DNA from: Allobosea sp. CRIB-10
Lineage (GTDB): Bacteria > Pseudomonadota > Alphaproteobacteria > Rhizobiales > Beijerinckiaceae
Length of the DNA: 64,000 bases
Reading direction: 5' to 3'
Assembly: GCF_900112185.1 (NCBI RefSeq)
Contig: NZ_FOKP01000026.1
Span: forward strand, 1 to 64,000
This document shows, piece by piece, positions 35,501-43,615 of this stretch. Under the pieces are notes generated by a model, which was not told where the DNA came from, ran no database searches, and saw only the letters and a program-made list of their open reading frames with translations. Position 1 is the first letter of the stretch, and each line of letters starts with the position of its first letter. The translations under genes and the position numbers were made by a program.

Positions 35501-36726
35501 GTGAGCCCGCCGCTGTTGGTCCAGGTCGAGCCGAGGCCGGTCACCGTCGCCGCGCCGGTCTCGCCGATGCCGGCGCCGACGACGCCATTCGCGTTCGAGA
35601 GCGTGCCGCCACTGGCGATCTCCAAGGTACCGCCGGAGATCGTGGTTCCACCCGCATAGCTGCTCGCACCGGTGAGGGTCAGCGTCCCCGCGCCGATCTT
35701 GACCAGCGAGCCGCCGACACCGCTGATCGCGCCGCTGACCGTGGTCGAGGCGCCGTTGCCGCCGACGGCGAGCTGGTTGGCGCCGAGATTGTAGTTGCCG
35801 CCCCCGGCGATCGAGCCGGCGCTCAGGCGATTGTCGCCGAGCGGGCCGGTGCTGCCGGAGAAATCGGTCGTCGCGCCTCCCGCCGTCGTGATCGCGGCAT
35901 TGCCGGCCGTGCTCGTGTCGAGGAATCGGAGCGTGTTGTTGTTGGTGATCGCAGCATTGCCCGCGGTACTCGACTCGTAGAACCGGAGCGTGCCGTTGTT
36001 GATGATCGTGGCGTTGCCGGCCGTACTCGACCCGAAGAAGTCCAGGCTGCCGGAGCCGGCATTGGTGATCGTCGCGTTGCCAGCCGTGCTCGTCTGGTAA
36101 AACTCCATGCTGGCGTTATTGGTGATCGTCGCGCTGCCGGCGGAACTCGTCGCGAAAAACTGGGTCAGGAAGCCGTTGGTGATCGCCGCATTGCCGGCGG
36201 TGCTCGAACCGCGGAAAGTGAGGAGGCTGCTGCTGGTGATCGTCGCGTTTCCGGCCGTGCTCGAATCGTGGAATTCGAGGCTGGAGTTGTTGATGATCGC
36301 CGCGTCTGCGGCCGTGCTCGCATTATAAAACCGGAGCCAGGACCCCGGCTGGTTGACCAGCGTTTGCGTCTGGCCGGAGTTGTTGACGATGCCGGCGCCG
36401 GTGAACTCGAAGCTGCCGCCGAACGCCGCAACAGTGATCGTGTAGGCATCGGCTCCGGCATTGAAGGTGAAGCCGCCGACGGTGGCGGGAGTGCCGATAG
36501 TGATCGCGGTCGTCGCGGACGATCCGAAGAGGGCCGTTCCGGTCGGGACGGTCAGCAGCGTCCAGTTGGCGCTATCGTTGAAGGAGCCCGAGACGGGCGT
36601 GGTGCTCCAGGTGGCGTCCTGCGCATGGGCGGGCGCGACGAGCGCCGTGCCGGCGAGCAGGGCCAGCCGAAGGGCCAAGCCGCCCCATCGTCTCTCGATG
36701 ATCCGTAAAGCCACGTCTGTTGTCAC
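29506..36726 (-). CDS. Giant repeat-rich autotransporter (type Va)
   Basis: About 2,406 residues from GTG 36726 (VTTDVALRIIERRWGGLALR then a signal ending APAHAQ). The passenger, a predicted beta-helix, has three repeat classes: eight 19-residue units around SSTAGNATITN (DNA about 35830-36330), fourteen units of about 50 residues around GSTWTNSGxLYVGNxGTGTL (about 33500-35560), and two near-identical 94-residue PATR-type units starting TSSYxGATSVTGGVL (about 31200-31790). A Gly-Pro hinge (30640-30760) leads to the C-terminal autotransporter barrel (about 29509-30400), ending KGKVELRF. Likely surface-exposed or released; adhesion is only an inference. An ATG at 36897 would add 57 residues before the signal. 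Confidence 0.92.
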   Translation of the reverse strand: MTTDVALRIIERRWGGLALRLALLAGTALVAPAHAQDATWSTTPVSGSFNDSANWTLLTVPTGTALFGSSATTAITIGTPATVGGFTFNAGADAYTITVAAFGGSFEFTGAGIVNNSGQTQTLVNQPGSWLRFYNASTAADAAIINNSSLEFHDSSTAGNATITSSSLLTFRGSSTAGNAAITNGFLTQFFATSSAGSATITNNASMEFYQTSTAGNATITNAGSGSLDFFGSSTAGNATIINNGTLRFYESSTAGNAAITNNNTLRFLDTSTAGNAAITTAGGATTDFSGSTGPLGDNRLSAGSIAGGGNYNLGANQLAVGGNGASTTVSGAISGVGGSLVKIGAGTLTLTGASSYAGGTTISGGTLEIASGGTLSNANGVVGAGIGETGAATVTGLGSTWTNSGGLTVGNNGTGTLTIENGGRASNTRGTIGLGFGTGTGTVTVTGTDSTWTNTGDLRVGDFGTGTLTIANGGTVSNTIGIVGLAFGSTGTVTVRGTGSTWTNTGELAVGLLGTGTLTIENGGKVSNSAGYVGNFASSTGVATVTGTGSTWTNTGDLRVGDFGTGTLTVENGGRVSNTNGVLGYHASGTGTATVTGGGSTWTNGGTLTIGNLGTGTLTIENGGSVTSSVGLVGFTSSSTSTATVTGPGSTWTNSSHLIVGNYGAGRLTIANGGKVSNTVAALGDARYASGAATVTGLGSTWTNTGDLYVGSLGTGTLTVENGGKVSNTTGYVGNFAGSTGTVTVTGLASTWTNSGELYVGNSGTGTLTIENQGTVSNTNGHVGYNAGSTGTVTVTGLGSTWTNSGDLYVGYNGAGTLTIENGGKVSNSNIGYVGYNAGSTGTVTVTGDGSTWTNGSRLWVGNGTLTIADGGAVSNTDGTIAGGSGSTGTVTVTGARSTWTNSGNLVIPSAGVLRIEDGGAVSSASGRLGNNSGSASATVTGAGSTWTITNELRVGELGTATVTIENGGKVSSGAGYVSGNDTAGTVTVTGAGSSWTNNGTLTVGNSGTGTLTIENLGTVSNTIGRVGQATGSTGTVTVTGMGSTWTNSGTLYVGNFGTGTLTISNDGKVSAVETALAVKGGSSGTLNLLGDATSGRGVLETGQVIKGAGTETLNFNGGIVRATRNEADYLLGFTTQTIGANGVFFDSNGYDVGVSTNLGGAGGLTKTGAGTLLFKGSNDYSGETQVLGGRLVTDNQFGFSLRSDHTVATGAVLEVGSGIGLVAVGSLAGAGAVEIGSGSTLITGLTNQTTTFSGGFSGAGSLEFRGAGAQIYSGTGTLGSYLSICSCGIGSFIIRGGSLTLGDLVMVAGGTLVVDQGGRLDNGGNPFLANSTVRIDGVGTTVTTGDTFVQGSGTVMTISGGATLTSSSVEVGNGATLGGTGTIAGAVTIAAGGTLSPGTSPGTLTLGSLTLNAGSNTVFELNNPGVVGGANNDLIIINGTGAAGNLQLGGTLTANVASAGSYRLFDVTGGGTISGAFDTLALSAPSVAGATGRVSTAPSASPTQVDLLVVGTGPGPGQSQGLQFWDGADLVGNGTIEGGSGRWSAGATNWAPAPGEAGSNGPWRGSVGVFQGAAGTVSVEGTQDVDTLQFNSDGYVLEGGSLRFAVVGGGTINIAAGLTTTIGSSLIAGAGDSLAKVGAGTLVLTGTSSYAGATSVTGGVLRAGAAGAFAGASAFTVAAGASLDLAGFDQSIGSLAGAGAVRLGSGQLSLGGDNGSTSFSGTIAGTGGLTKQGTGTLTLSGTSSYSGATSVTGGVLRTGAAGAFAGASAFTVAAGATLDLAGFNQTIGSLAGAGAVSLGAGRLSLGANNTSTSVSGTISGTGGLTKLGSGTLTLSGTSSYTGSTLLQSGRLVVDGALASPVSVSGGVLGGSGSVGGLNLASGGTVAPGNSIGRLNVSGNVAFAAGSTYQVEVDAAGNGDRIVASGAATLAGGRVQVLAQGGNYAAATSYVILSATGGVSGSFGSVSANLAFLTPALSYGGQSVTLTMTRNDTGFGPNPGPGPGPGPGPGPDPGPAPGPAPRPSIAQTRNQGFIAVAAERLGAGNPVYDALLSSTADQARTGFDLLSAEAHAQAVSVMIDESRLVRETILSHLRGPLLTVPGGQVAASFSADLPGARDAVAMPAPLPQPRYALWGTAFGGTGNSDADGNAGSLSRRGGGALLGADLVLYDAPGSSLKLGVAGGYSQSRFDVDARLSSGRLESGHAALYAGARFGSLRFDAGAAYSWSQSDIRRQVAIRGFGDLLRLQRPGQVAQGFAELGYAFAFQGFAIEPFAQLALIRVSTEAGSERGGAAALRLSSHEQSLGFTTLGLRAEARLGAMPLFARAMLGWRHGFGELTPQVRTGFLLGATPARVFATPIDRDALVAEAGLDWRLSNATAIGLTYSAAIAERARDHALKGKVELRF
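31200..31790 (-). repeat. Tandem 282-bp repeats inside the autotransporter gene
   Basis: Two units of 94 codons each, almost identical in protein (GAAGAFAGASAFTVAAGA in both) and largely so in DNA, followed by a shorter third start (TSSYTGSTLLQSG). They encode autotransporter-associated beta-strand repeats. Confidence 0.85.
33500..35560 (-). repeat. Fourteen tandem ~150-bp repeats inside the autotransporter gene
   Basis: Each unit encodes about 50 residues with the scaffold STWTN, VGNxGTGTLTIENGGxVSN, and GSTGTVTVTG. Units vary in loops but keep the TWTN and TLTIENGG cores. The repeat is one or two turns of a beta-helix per unit by inference. Confidence 0.88.
35830..36330 (-). repeat. Eight short ~57-bp repeats inside the autotransporter gene
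   Basis: Units of about 19 codons with the core SSTAGNATITN followed by LxF and an acidic or Gly pair. They are next to the N-terminus of the passenger and show regular Asn ladders. Confidence 0.85.
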
Positions 36727-36989
36727 CCCAACCGCAACCGCAGGCTTAGTCCGCGGTGCCGGCAAGGCAATGAACGGCGGTTCACAACCCGGAAAATCAG
36801 CCGAATGTGGCCGATTTGCCGCGATTCCGCATTGCTTTGGCAGGTTCGGTCGAGAGGCCCGGGACGAGGGGCTCGCCGCGCTCTTATGCGGCGGCAAAGC
36901 TTGTCCGGGAGGATGCGCTGACCTAAGGGTTCGCCCGCCGCCACGGTGCCTTCGAACCCCGCTTCCGCCGACAGCTGAGCCAGACGGTC

Positions 36990-37901
36990 ATGGTCACGCC
37001 TCCTGATCCATCCGTCCGGAGCCTCGCCGCGGCGCTGCTGCTCGCGGTGATGTGGGGGCTGTCGATCCCGATCACCAAGCTCGGCCTGCTGACCTTGCCG
37101 CCGCTGACGCTGACCGCGCTGCGGTTCCTGATCGCCATCCCGCTGATGTTCGTCTTCGTGGCGGGCAAGCAACGCCTGCCGATGCGGGCGCTGCCGCGAG
37201 TCGCGGCGCTGGGCCTTCTCGGCATCGGCATCGGCCAGGTCGCGCAGACCTTCGGCGTGGCGGCGACCTCGGCCTCGGTCGGGACGACGATTTCGGCGGC
37301 GATCCCGGCCTTCGTCGTCGTCTTCGCCGCGATGCGGCTGAAGCAGTCCGTGTCGCGGCTGCAGGCGCTCGGCATCCTCGCCGCCTTCGTCGGCATCGCA
37401 CTGGTCGCATCCGGCCGGGGCGAGGCGGCCAGCGCCGCCGCCCAGACCAGCCTCGTGGGCGCCGCCCTCGTGCTGCTCTCGGCGCTGACCATCGCCTTCT
37501 AATATGTCTGGAGCGTCGAGCTCAGCGACCAGTACGGCACCGCCACCGTCGCAGCCTGGAGCACCCTGTTCGGCTTCCTCGCGCTCCTGCCCTGGGCGGG
37601 CTGGGAGATGGCGCGGGTTCCGATCCAGCTCACCGGGGTCGGCATCGCCTCGGCGGTCTATCTCGGCGTGCTGGTCACCGTGGCCGGCCTGTTCCTGTGG
37701 CTGCACCTGCTGCGCACGCTCCCGGCGCGGATCGCGGCGAGCATCCAGTATCTCCAGCCGGTCATCGGCGTCGTGGCGGCGGCGCTGATGTTCGGCGACG
37801 CGCTCGGCCCGCTCTTCATCGCCGGCGTCGTCCTCGTTCTCGCCGGCCTGACGTTGACGGTCGCGAACCGGCGGGAGAAGGGAGCATCGGCATCCGGCTA
37901 G
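36990..37901 (+). pseudogene. DMT/EamA-family transporter interrupted by an in-frame stop
   Basis: Reads as one EamA-type transporter of about 303 residues with ten hydrophobic helices: MVTPPDPSVRSLAAALLLAV at the start and VVLVLAGLTLTVANRREKG at the end. A single TAA at 37500-37502 (…LTIAF-stop-YVWSVELSD) breaks it between the two EamA repeats; the frame does not shift afterwards. The most likely history is a point mutation from a Tyr codon (TAC or TAT). Unless the stop is read through or is a sequence error, the protein is truncated at 170 residues and inactive. Substrate unknown. Confidence 0.82.
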
Positions 37902-37925
37902 GCCAGTCTCCGAGCGGCGTCCGTT

Positions 37926-38726
37926 TCAGGCTTTCGGTTCGCCGCGGCCGGCCCTCGGCCCTTCGGCCAGCGATTTGAACACGCCACGCAAGGTGCGGGC
38001 CTCCTGCTCGGTCATGTCCAGCCGGTGCAGGATGTCGCGCAGATTGGCGGTCATGATCGGCTTCTTGCCGGGCGGAAAGAAGCCGCAGCGCTCGAGCTCG
38101 CCTTCGAGATAGTCGAACATCGAGAGGACCGTGGCGCGCGTCGCGGGCGGGGAGGGGTTGTTCTCGCGGAAGGCCGGCTCGCCGCCATTGGTCTTCAGCC
38201 ATTCATAGCCGCAGAGCAGCACCGCCTGCGCCAGGTTGAGCGAGGCGAAGGCGGGGTTGACCGGGAAGGTCAGGATCGCGTCGGCGAAGCTGATCTCCTC
38301 ATTGGTGAGGCCGATGCGCTCGCGTCCGAACAGGATGCCGACGCGCTCGCCGGCGGTGATGCGCTCGCTGAGGCCCGGCATCGCTTCTGCGGGAGTGAAG
38401 ACGCGCTTCATCTGGCCGCGTTCGCGCGCCGTCGTCGCCAGCACATGGTTGAGGTCGGCAATCGCCGCGGCGGCATCGGGGAAGAGCCGCGCATTGTCGA
38501 GGATATGGGTGGCGCCGGAGGCTGCCGCCGTCGCGCCCTTCTTGAGGCCGCCGCCGCTCGGCCAGCCGTCGCGCGGGGCGACGAGCCGCAGTTCGGTCAG
38601 GCCGAAATTCGCCATGGCGCGGGCACACATGCCGATGTTCTCGGCGAGCTGCGGTTCGACGAGGATGACAATGGGGGCTTGTCCCGCGATGGACGGGCGT
38701 GTGCGGTCGGTGCCGGAACCGGTCAT
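37926..38726 (-). CDS. trmJ: tRNA (cytidine/uridine-2'-O-)-methyltransferase TrmJ
   Basis: A 266-residue SPOUT methyltransferase that 2'-O-methylates position 32 of tRNAs. The trefoil-knot motifs are present: LAENIGMCARAMANFGLTEL, GILFGRERIGLTNEEI and NPAFASLNLAQAVLLCGYEW. The C-terminal extension (about 185-266) with helical EGELERCGFFPPGKKP is typical for TrmJ as opposed to shorter TrmL. Neighbouring genes give no operon. Confidence 0.9.
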   Translation of the reverse strand: MTGSGTDRTRPSIAGQAPIVILVEPQLAENIGMCARAMANFGLTELRLVAPRDGWPSGGGLKKGATAAASGATHILDNARLFPDAAAAIADLNHVLATTARERGQMKRVFTPAEAMPGLSERITAGERVGILFGRERIGLTNEEISFADAILTFPVNPAFASLNLAQAVLLCGYEWLKTNGGEPAFRENNPSPPATRATVLSMFDYLEGELERCGFFPPGKKPIMTANLRDILHRLDMTEQEARTLRGVFKSLAEGPRAGRGEPKA

Positions 38727-38799
38727 GTGAAGGCTTTGTCCTGAAAGAGGCCGCAGCCATGCGCCGGCTGTGCGCCCTCCGTCAACCGCTCAGCGATGA

Positions 38800-41019
38800 T
38801 CAGGCGCGGCGGCGCTCGCGGGACAGGTCGACGTGCCCGATCTGGCCACCGTCATGCGTCCGGAACGCCGCGACCAGCCCGTTCAACCGCTCGATCTGCT
38901 GCGCCAGTGCCGTGGCCGAGGCGGCGCTCTGTTCGGCGAGCGCCGCGTTCGCCTGGGTCATCTCGTCCATATGGGCGATGGTCTGGCTCATCTCGTCGAT
39001 GCCGCTGGCCTGCTCGGACGAGGCCGAGGAGACCTCGGTGACGGTTGTCGCAACGCGCTGCGAGGCCTCGACGATCTGGCCAAGCACGGCGCCGGCCGAG
39101 CGCACCAATTCGACGCCGTCGCCGATCTGGGTGTTCGAGGCCTGAATCAGGCTCGAGATGCTTTTGGCCGCCTCAGCCGAACGCTGGGCGAGGGTGCGTA
39201 CTTCCGAAGCGACCACGGCGAAGCCTCTGCCAGCGTCACCCGCGCGGGCTGCTTCCACGGCTGCGTTCAGCGCCAGCAGATTGGTCTGGAAAGCGATTTC
39301 GTCGATCACCGAGGTGATGTCGGAGATCTGGTGCGAGGCCTTTTCGATCCGGGTCATCGCCTGCACGGCATCGTCGACGATGGCGCCGCCCTTGCGGGCG
39401 ATGCCGCTGGCCTCATGCGAGAGCCTGGCGGCCTGGCGCGAGGCGTCGGCCGCGGCCTTCACGGAGGCGGCTAGCTCCTCGGTCGTGGCGGCGCTTTCTT
39501 CCAGCGAAGAGGCTTGTTCCTCTGTGCGCTTGGAGAGATCGTCAGCGCCGCTGGTGATCTCGCGGCCGGCGGTCGCGACCTCGACGGAGGTCGCCTTGAT
39601 CGCGTCGACGGTGGCGGCGAGGCGCTCGATCGCGCTGTTGAAGTCCTGTTTCAACGTCTCGTAGTCCTGCGCGACCGCATCCTCGATCCGGACGGTGAGA
39701 TCGCCTTGCGAGAGACGGGCGAGCGCCTCAGCCAGAAGCGCGACAACCTCGCGCTGCTCGGCGAGCAGCGAGCCTTGTGCGGCGGCGGCCTCCTCGCGTT
39801 GCCTGGCGATTGCGAGGTTCTGGCGCTCCGCCTCGGCGCGGCTTTCGCTGGTCTCGGCCTCGAGCCGCCGCACGGCCAGCCCGTTGTCCCTGAACACCTG
39901 CACGGCCTGCGCCATCTGGCCGATCTCGTCACGGCGCGACAGGCCGGCGATGGCGACATCGTAATCGCCGGCGGCGAGCTTCAGCATGGCGTCGCGCAGG
40001 CGGCGCAGCGGCAGGGCGGTGGTGCGGCCGACGACAAGGGCGGCGATCAGGCCGAGCACCAGCGCGGCCGCGATCGTGCCCAGGATGATCATCTGCGTCC
40101 AGCTCTGTGCTTCGGCGAGCCGGGCGCCGGCCTGGGCCTCCTCGCTGGAGAGCCGGGTCTCGAGCTCCTGCAGCGGCGGCGCGATCAGGTCGAACTCGCC
40201 GGAGAGTTTCTCGCCGGCGAGCATGAAGTCTTTTTCCGCCTTGCTCCAGACGGGGACGATCTCGGCATAGGCCTTGAAGGCCGGTTCGATCTCGGCCTTG
40301 GCCTCGGCGGGAACGCCCGGGCGGCCGAGCGCGCGCTCGAAGCGGCCCTGCTCGACCTCCCATTGCCCGAGCAGGCTCTCGTCAAGGGAGAGACGATAGG
40401 CAGCATCGATCCGGCGCAGCGCCGCGAGAATGCCGGGTAGCCGGGCAAGATCGGGCGAATCCGAGCCCATGCTGTTGGAGCGAACCTTCGTGCCAAGCGC
40501 ATCGGCGGCATCTTCGAGCCGGGCGGCGCGGCCTTCCGGAGCTGGCGCGCGTAAGGCCAGCTGCATCGTGCTGATCGTGGTGAAGTCGGCCTCGATCGCC
40601 TTCAGCGGCGCGTCGAGCGCGGCGATGCTGTCGCGCACGCGCTCCGCTCCAGTGGCGCCGCCCAGGCGGCCAACCGCTTGCTTGAGCGATTCGAGGCCGG
40701 CCTTGAAGTCGTTGATATCAGTCGTTTCCTGCCGGAAGCGAACATCGCGGCTCAAGGCCTTCAGCGCAAAGCTGCTGGCCCGGACTTCACGCGAGCGGGC
40801 CGCGAGGGCGGAATAGGCCTTGTGATCCTCGAAGGCGGCTGTGAGCCGGCCGTTTCCGGTCCAGGACGCCATGCCGATCAGCACGAGGCCGAGGACGAAG
40901 ACGACGCTGACCAGCGCGATCCGGAGCTGGATCGTCAGGCGGGACGCGGCCGAGCGTGAGCTTGAGGTAGACAACGCCGTGGCCCTCTCACCTGTCGAGA
41001 TCTGGCGGAAGCCTGCCAA
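38800..41019 (-). CDS. Methyl-accepting chemotaxis protein
   Basis: A 739-residue chemoreceptor. Transmembrane helices at about 29-52 and 308-331 flank a large helical periplasmic sensor; HAMP follows, then a second linker with coiled coil, and the cytoplasmic signalling domain with hairpin tip VIDEIAFQTNLLALNAAVEA and ARAGDAGRGFAVVASEVRTL. The C-terminus (LSRERRRA) lacks a CheR-docking pentapeptide. It lies head-to-tail after another MCP gene. Ligand unknown; no periplasmic Cache or PAS signature was recognised. Confidence 0.92.
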   Translation of the reverse strand: MAGFRQISTGERATALSTSSSRSAASRLTIQLRIALVSVVFVLGLVLIGMASWTGNGRLTAAFEDHKAYSALAARSREVRASSFALKALSRDVRFRQETTDINDFKAGLESLKQAVGRLGGATGAERVRDSIAALDAPLKAIEADFTTISTMQLALRAPAPEGRAARLEDAADALGTKVRSNSMGSDSPDLARLPGILAALRRIDAAYRLSLDESLLGQWEVEQGRFERALGRPGVPAEAKAEIEPAFKAYAEIVPVWSKAEKDFMLAGEKLSGEFDLIAPPLQELETRLSSEEAQAGARLAEAQSWTQMIILGTIAAALVLGLIAALVVGRTTALPLRRLRDAMLKLAAGDYDVAIAGLSRRDEIGQMAQAVQVFRDNGLAVRRLEAETSESRAEAERQNLAIARQREEAAAAQGSLLAEQREVVALLAEALARLSQGDLTVRIEDAVAQDYETLKQDFNSAIERLAATVDAIKATSVEVATAGREITSGADDLSKRTEEQASSLEESAATTEELAASVKAAADASRQAARLSHEASGIARKGGAIVDDAVQAMTRIEKASHQISDITSVIDEIAFQTNLLALNAAVEAARAGDAGRGFAVVASEVRTLAQRSAEAAKSISSLIQASNTQIGDGVELVRSAGAVLGQIVEASQRVATTVTEVSSASSEQASGIDEMSQTIAHMDEMTQANAALAEQSAASATALAQQIERLNGLVAAFRTHDGGQIGHVDLSRERRRA

Positions 41020-41045
41020 AACAGGCTTAATGTTCCGCTAAACGG

Positions 41046-41074
41046 AAAACGGGCACGGCGTGAGGCCGTGCCCG
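41046..41074 (-). terminator. Terminator between the two chemoreceptor genes
   Basis: On the minus strand CGGGCACGGC pairs with GCCGTGCCCG (10 bp, 5-base loop, 41050-41074) and is followed by TTTT (complement of 41046-41049). It begins 31 bp after the stop of the upstream MCP, so the two receptors are probably separate transcripts. Confidence 0.8.
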
Positions 41075-41104
41075 CTTGTTTGTCCGCGACAGTCGCGGCG
41101 CGAC

Positions 41105-43615
41105 TCAGAACTCTTCCCAGCCGGCATCGTCCGAGCGCGTATTGGCGCGCTTGCGGGCGGGAGACTCGCGGCCGGGCGCCCTCTTCTGCTCGGCAATGGC
41201 CGCGGCGAGCTTGCGCAGGCGCTCCGGCTCCGCGCCCTGGCCGGTCGCGATCGCCGCCAGGTCGGAGGTGCGCAAAGGCGGGGGAGCGTAGGGAGCGGCC
41301 GGCACCCTGGCGACCGGCGCGAGCTCATCGCCGGTCCTGAAGGCCGCGACCAGCGCATTGAGCTCGGCGATCTTGCCGGCAAGCGCATTGGCCGACGCCG
41401 CGCTCTGCTCGGCGAGCGCGGCGTTCGCCTGGGTCATCTCGTCCATATGCGCGACGGTCTGGCTCATCTCCTCGATGCCATTGGCCTGCTCGGTCGATGC
41501 GGTCGCGACCTCGGAGATGGTGTTCTGGACGCTGCGGGAAGCTTCGACGATGCGGGTCAGGGCATCGCCGGCCTGGCGGACCAGCTTCACGCCGGCTTCG
41601 ACCTCGGTGTTCGAGGACGAGATCAGCCCGGAGATGTCCTTGGCCGCCTCGCCCGAGCGCTGGGCGAGGGTGCGGACCTCGGAGGCGACGACCGCAAAGC
41701 CCTTGCCTGCGTCGCCGGCACGGGCGGCTTCCACCGCCGCATTGAGCGCGAGCAGGTTGGTCTGGAAGGCGATGCCGTCGATCACCGAGACGATCTCGGA
41801 GATCTTCTTCGAGGCATCCTCGATCCGGGCCATGGCGGCGACTGCCTCGCTGGCGATGGCGCCGCCGTCCTGGGCGACCTGCATCGCTTGGCCGGCCTGG
41901 CGTACCGCCTGCTGAGAAGCCTGGGCGGACGCCTTGACCGAGGCGGCGAGCTCTTCTGTGGTCGCGGCACTTTCCTCCAGCGAGGAGGCCTGCTCCTCGG
42001 TGCGCTTGGAGAGGTCGTCGGCGCCGGTCGAAATCTCGCGGGCCGAGAGGCCGACATCCGAGGCGTTGGCCTGGATCGTCCGCATCGTCGTCGAGAGCCG
42101 TTCGGCAGTCTGGTTGATCGCCTCCTGCAAGGCGGCGAAACGGCCGCGATAGCCCGTGGTGACGCGGTGGGTCAGGTCGCCGGCGGCGAGCGACTGCATC
42201 GCGTCGGCGAACTCGGTCGTCGCCGCATCGACGACGGCGTTGATCTCGTTGACGCCCTCGACCAGCTCGCGCAGCGGGCCGTCGACATCGCCGGCCTCGG
42301 CCTGGCCGGAGAAGTCGCCGGCGCGGGCCGCCGCGACGATTCCGGCGACCTCGCCGACGAGGGCGCGGACCTTGGCGGCCTGCTCGGCGTCGGCCAGCAT
42401 GGCGACCTCGCGGTCGCGTCGGTTGGTTTCGAGCGCGAGCGCGTTCTGGCGGTAGTCCTCGAGCGCCTCGCTGAGCGTGCCGAGTTCGTCGGGGCAGGGC
42501 GGAGCCGGGATCTTCTGGGCGAAGTCACCGGCCTGCATGCCGGCCAGCGCCGTCTGCAATTGCACCAGCGGCCGGGTGATGCGGCGCTGGACGCCGCGCC
42601 AGCTCACGACGCAGATGGCGAGCAAAGCGAGGAAGAGGCCGCCGGTGATGGCGAGCCGGGTCCAGGCGCGCGTCAGCGTCGCTTGCGTGACGTTCTCCAT
42701 CTCGTCGAAGGACTGGCCGACGGCGGCGAGGATGGTGCTGAACGGACCGTTGCACTGCTTGGTCCAGTCCTCGGCGCCGACGACCGGGCTGCTGCCCTGG
42801 CCGACGCGCCCGAGCTGCTCGTCCATCAGCCGGTTGGCGGCGGTGACCTCGGCGTTCATCGCGCCGACCTTGCGCACCAGCTCGGGGCTCACCCCCGGGC
42901 GCGCCGCGAGCTGGGTCAACTGGGCGACACCGGCATCTGAGGCGCCGCGCATCTCGCCGAGCCGGCGCAGCTGCGCCGGCTCCATCGGCTTGTTGCTGCC
43001 GAAGACCGGACGGAGGATCGAGCACTGCGTGCCGTAATTCGAGCGAACCCGCCAGCCGGCCGCCTTGAAGTTCTGCAGGTCGGCGAGCATCGGATCGGCC
43101 AGGCGCACCGCCGTCGAGGTCGCGTCCGAGGCTGTGGTCATCGCGGTCTCGATCTCGCCGACGCCGTTGTACCAGGGCATGGTGGCGGCGAGGCTGCGCT
43201 GCGGCTTCGGCTTGGCCGCTTCCGCATAGATCTCCGGCAGCTTGGCGGCGGTCGCCTTTTCCTTCTGGTCGATCGCGTCGGCGAGCGCCTTGCGGTCGGA
43301 AAGGTCGGTGCTGCGCAGCAGCGCGATGGCACTGGCGAGGGCGTCGCGATTGGCCTGCTCGATCTTCTTCAGCGTCGGCGCGGGATCGTCGGCGACCTGG
43401 ATCGCGGTCTGGGCCTGGCCGCGATTGGAGCGGATGGTGTTGCCGGCGTTGAGGAGGGCCTCGTCGGCAGCGACCAGCTCGACGAGCCGCCGGCTGGTCA
43501 GCACGTCCTCGACGGACTGTTCCGCGAGAAAGGCGAGCGCGCCGAGGCCTGGCACGCACAGGCACGCCATGGTCGCGATGAGGTAGTTTTTGATCGAAGC
43601 GGGAAAGAGATTCAC
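41105..43615 (-). CDS. Methyl-accepting chemotaxis protein with CheR-docking tail
   Basis: An 836-residue chemoreceptor. Transmembrane helices at about 10-30 and 325-347 bound a helical sensor domain with a Cys (YGTQCSILRPVF). HAMP and a second HAMP-like linker lead to the signalling hairpin with VIDGIAFQTNLLALNAAVEA. The last five residues, GWEEF, after a basic/acidic flexible tail resemble the NWETF pentapeptide that tethers methyltransferase CheR. The signalling domain is very similar to the MCP downstream, but the sensor regions differ. Ligand unknown. Confidence 0.92.
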   Translation of the reverse strand: MNLFPASIKNYLIATMACLCVPGLGALAFLAEQSVEDVLTSRRLVELVAADEALLNAGNTIRSNRGQAQTAIQVADDPAPTLKKIEQANRDALASAIALLRSTDLSDRKALADAIDQKEKATAAKLPEIYAEAAKPKPQRSLAATMPWYNGVGEIETAMTTASDATSTAVRLADPMLADLQNFKAAGWRVRSNYGTQCSILRPVFGSNKPMEPAQLRRLGEMRGASDAGVAQLTQLAARPGVSPELVRKVGAMNAEVTAANRLMDEQLGRVGQGSSPVVGAEDWTKQCNGPFSTILAAVGQSFDEMENVTQATLTRAWTRLAITGGLFLALLAICVVSWRGVQRRITRPLVQLQTALAGMQAGDFAQKIPAPPCPDELGTLSEALEDYRQNALALETNRRDREVAMLADAEQAAKVRALVGEVAGIVAAARAGDFSGQAEAGDVDGPLRELVEGVNEINAVVDAATTEFADAMQSLAAGDLTHRVTTGYRGRFAALQEAINQTAERLSTTMRTIQANASDVGLSAREISTGADDLSKRTEEQASSLEESAATTEELAASVKASAQASQQAVRQAGQAMQVAQDGGAIASEAVAAMARIEDASKKISEIVSVIDGIAFQTNLLALNAAVEAARAGDAGKGFAVVASEVRTLAQRSGEAAKDISGLISSSNTEVEAGVKLVRQAGDALTRIVEASRSVQNTISEVATASTEQANGIEEMSQTVAHMDEMTQANAALAEQSAASANALAGKIAELNALVAAFRTGDELAPVARVPAAPYAPPPLRTSDLAAIATGQGAEPERLRKLAAAIAEQKRAPGRESPARKRANTRSDDAGWEEF

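Noticed and set aside
33500..36330. Possible CRISPR array from regular repeats
   Set aside because: The repeats are codon-periodic (57 and about 150 bp), diverged and encode the autotransporter passenger; there are no spacers or cas genes.
41060..42940. Open frame of 626 codons on the + strand
   Set aside because: Antisense of the second chemoreceptor gene; shadow composition.
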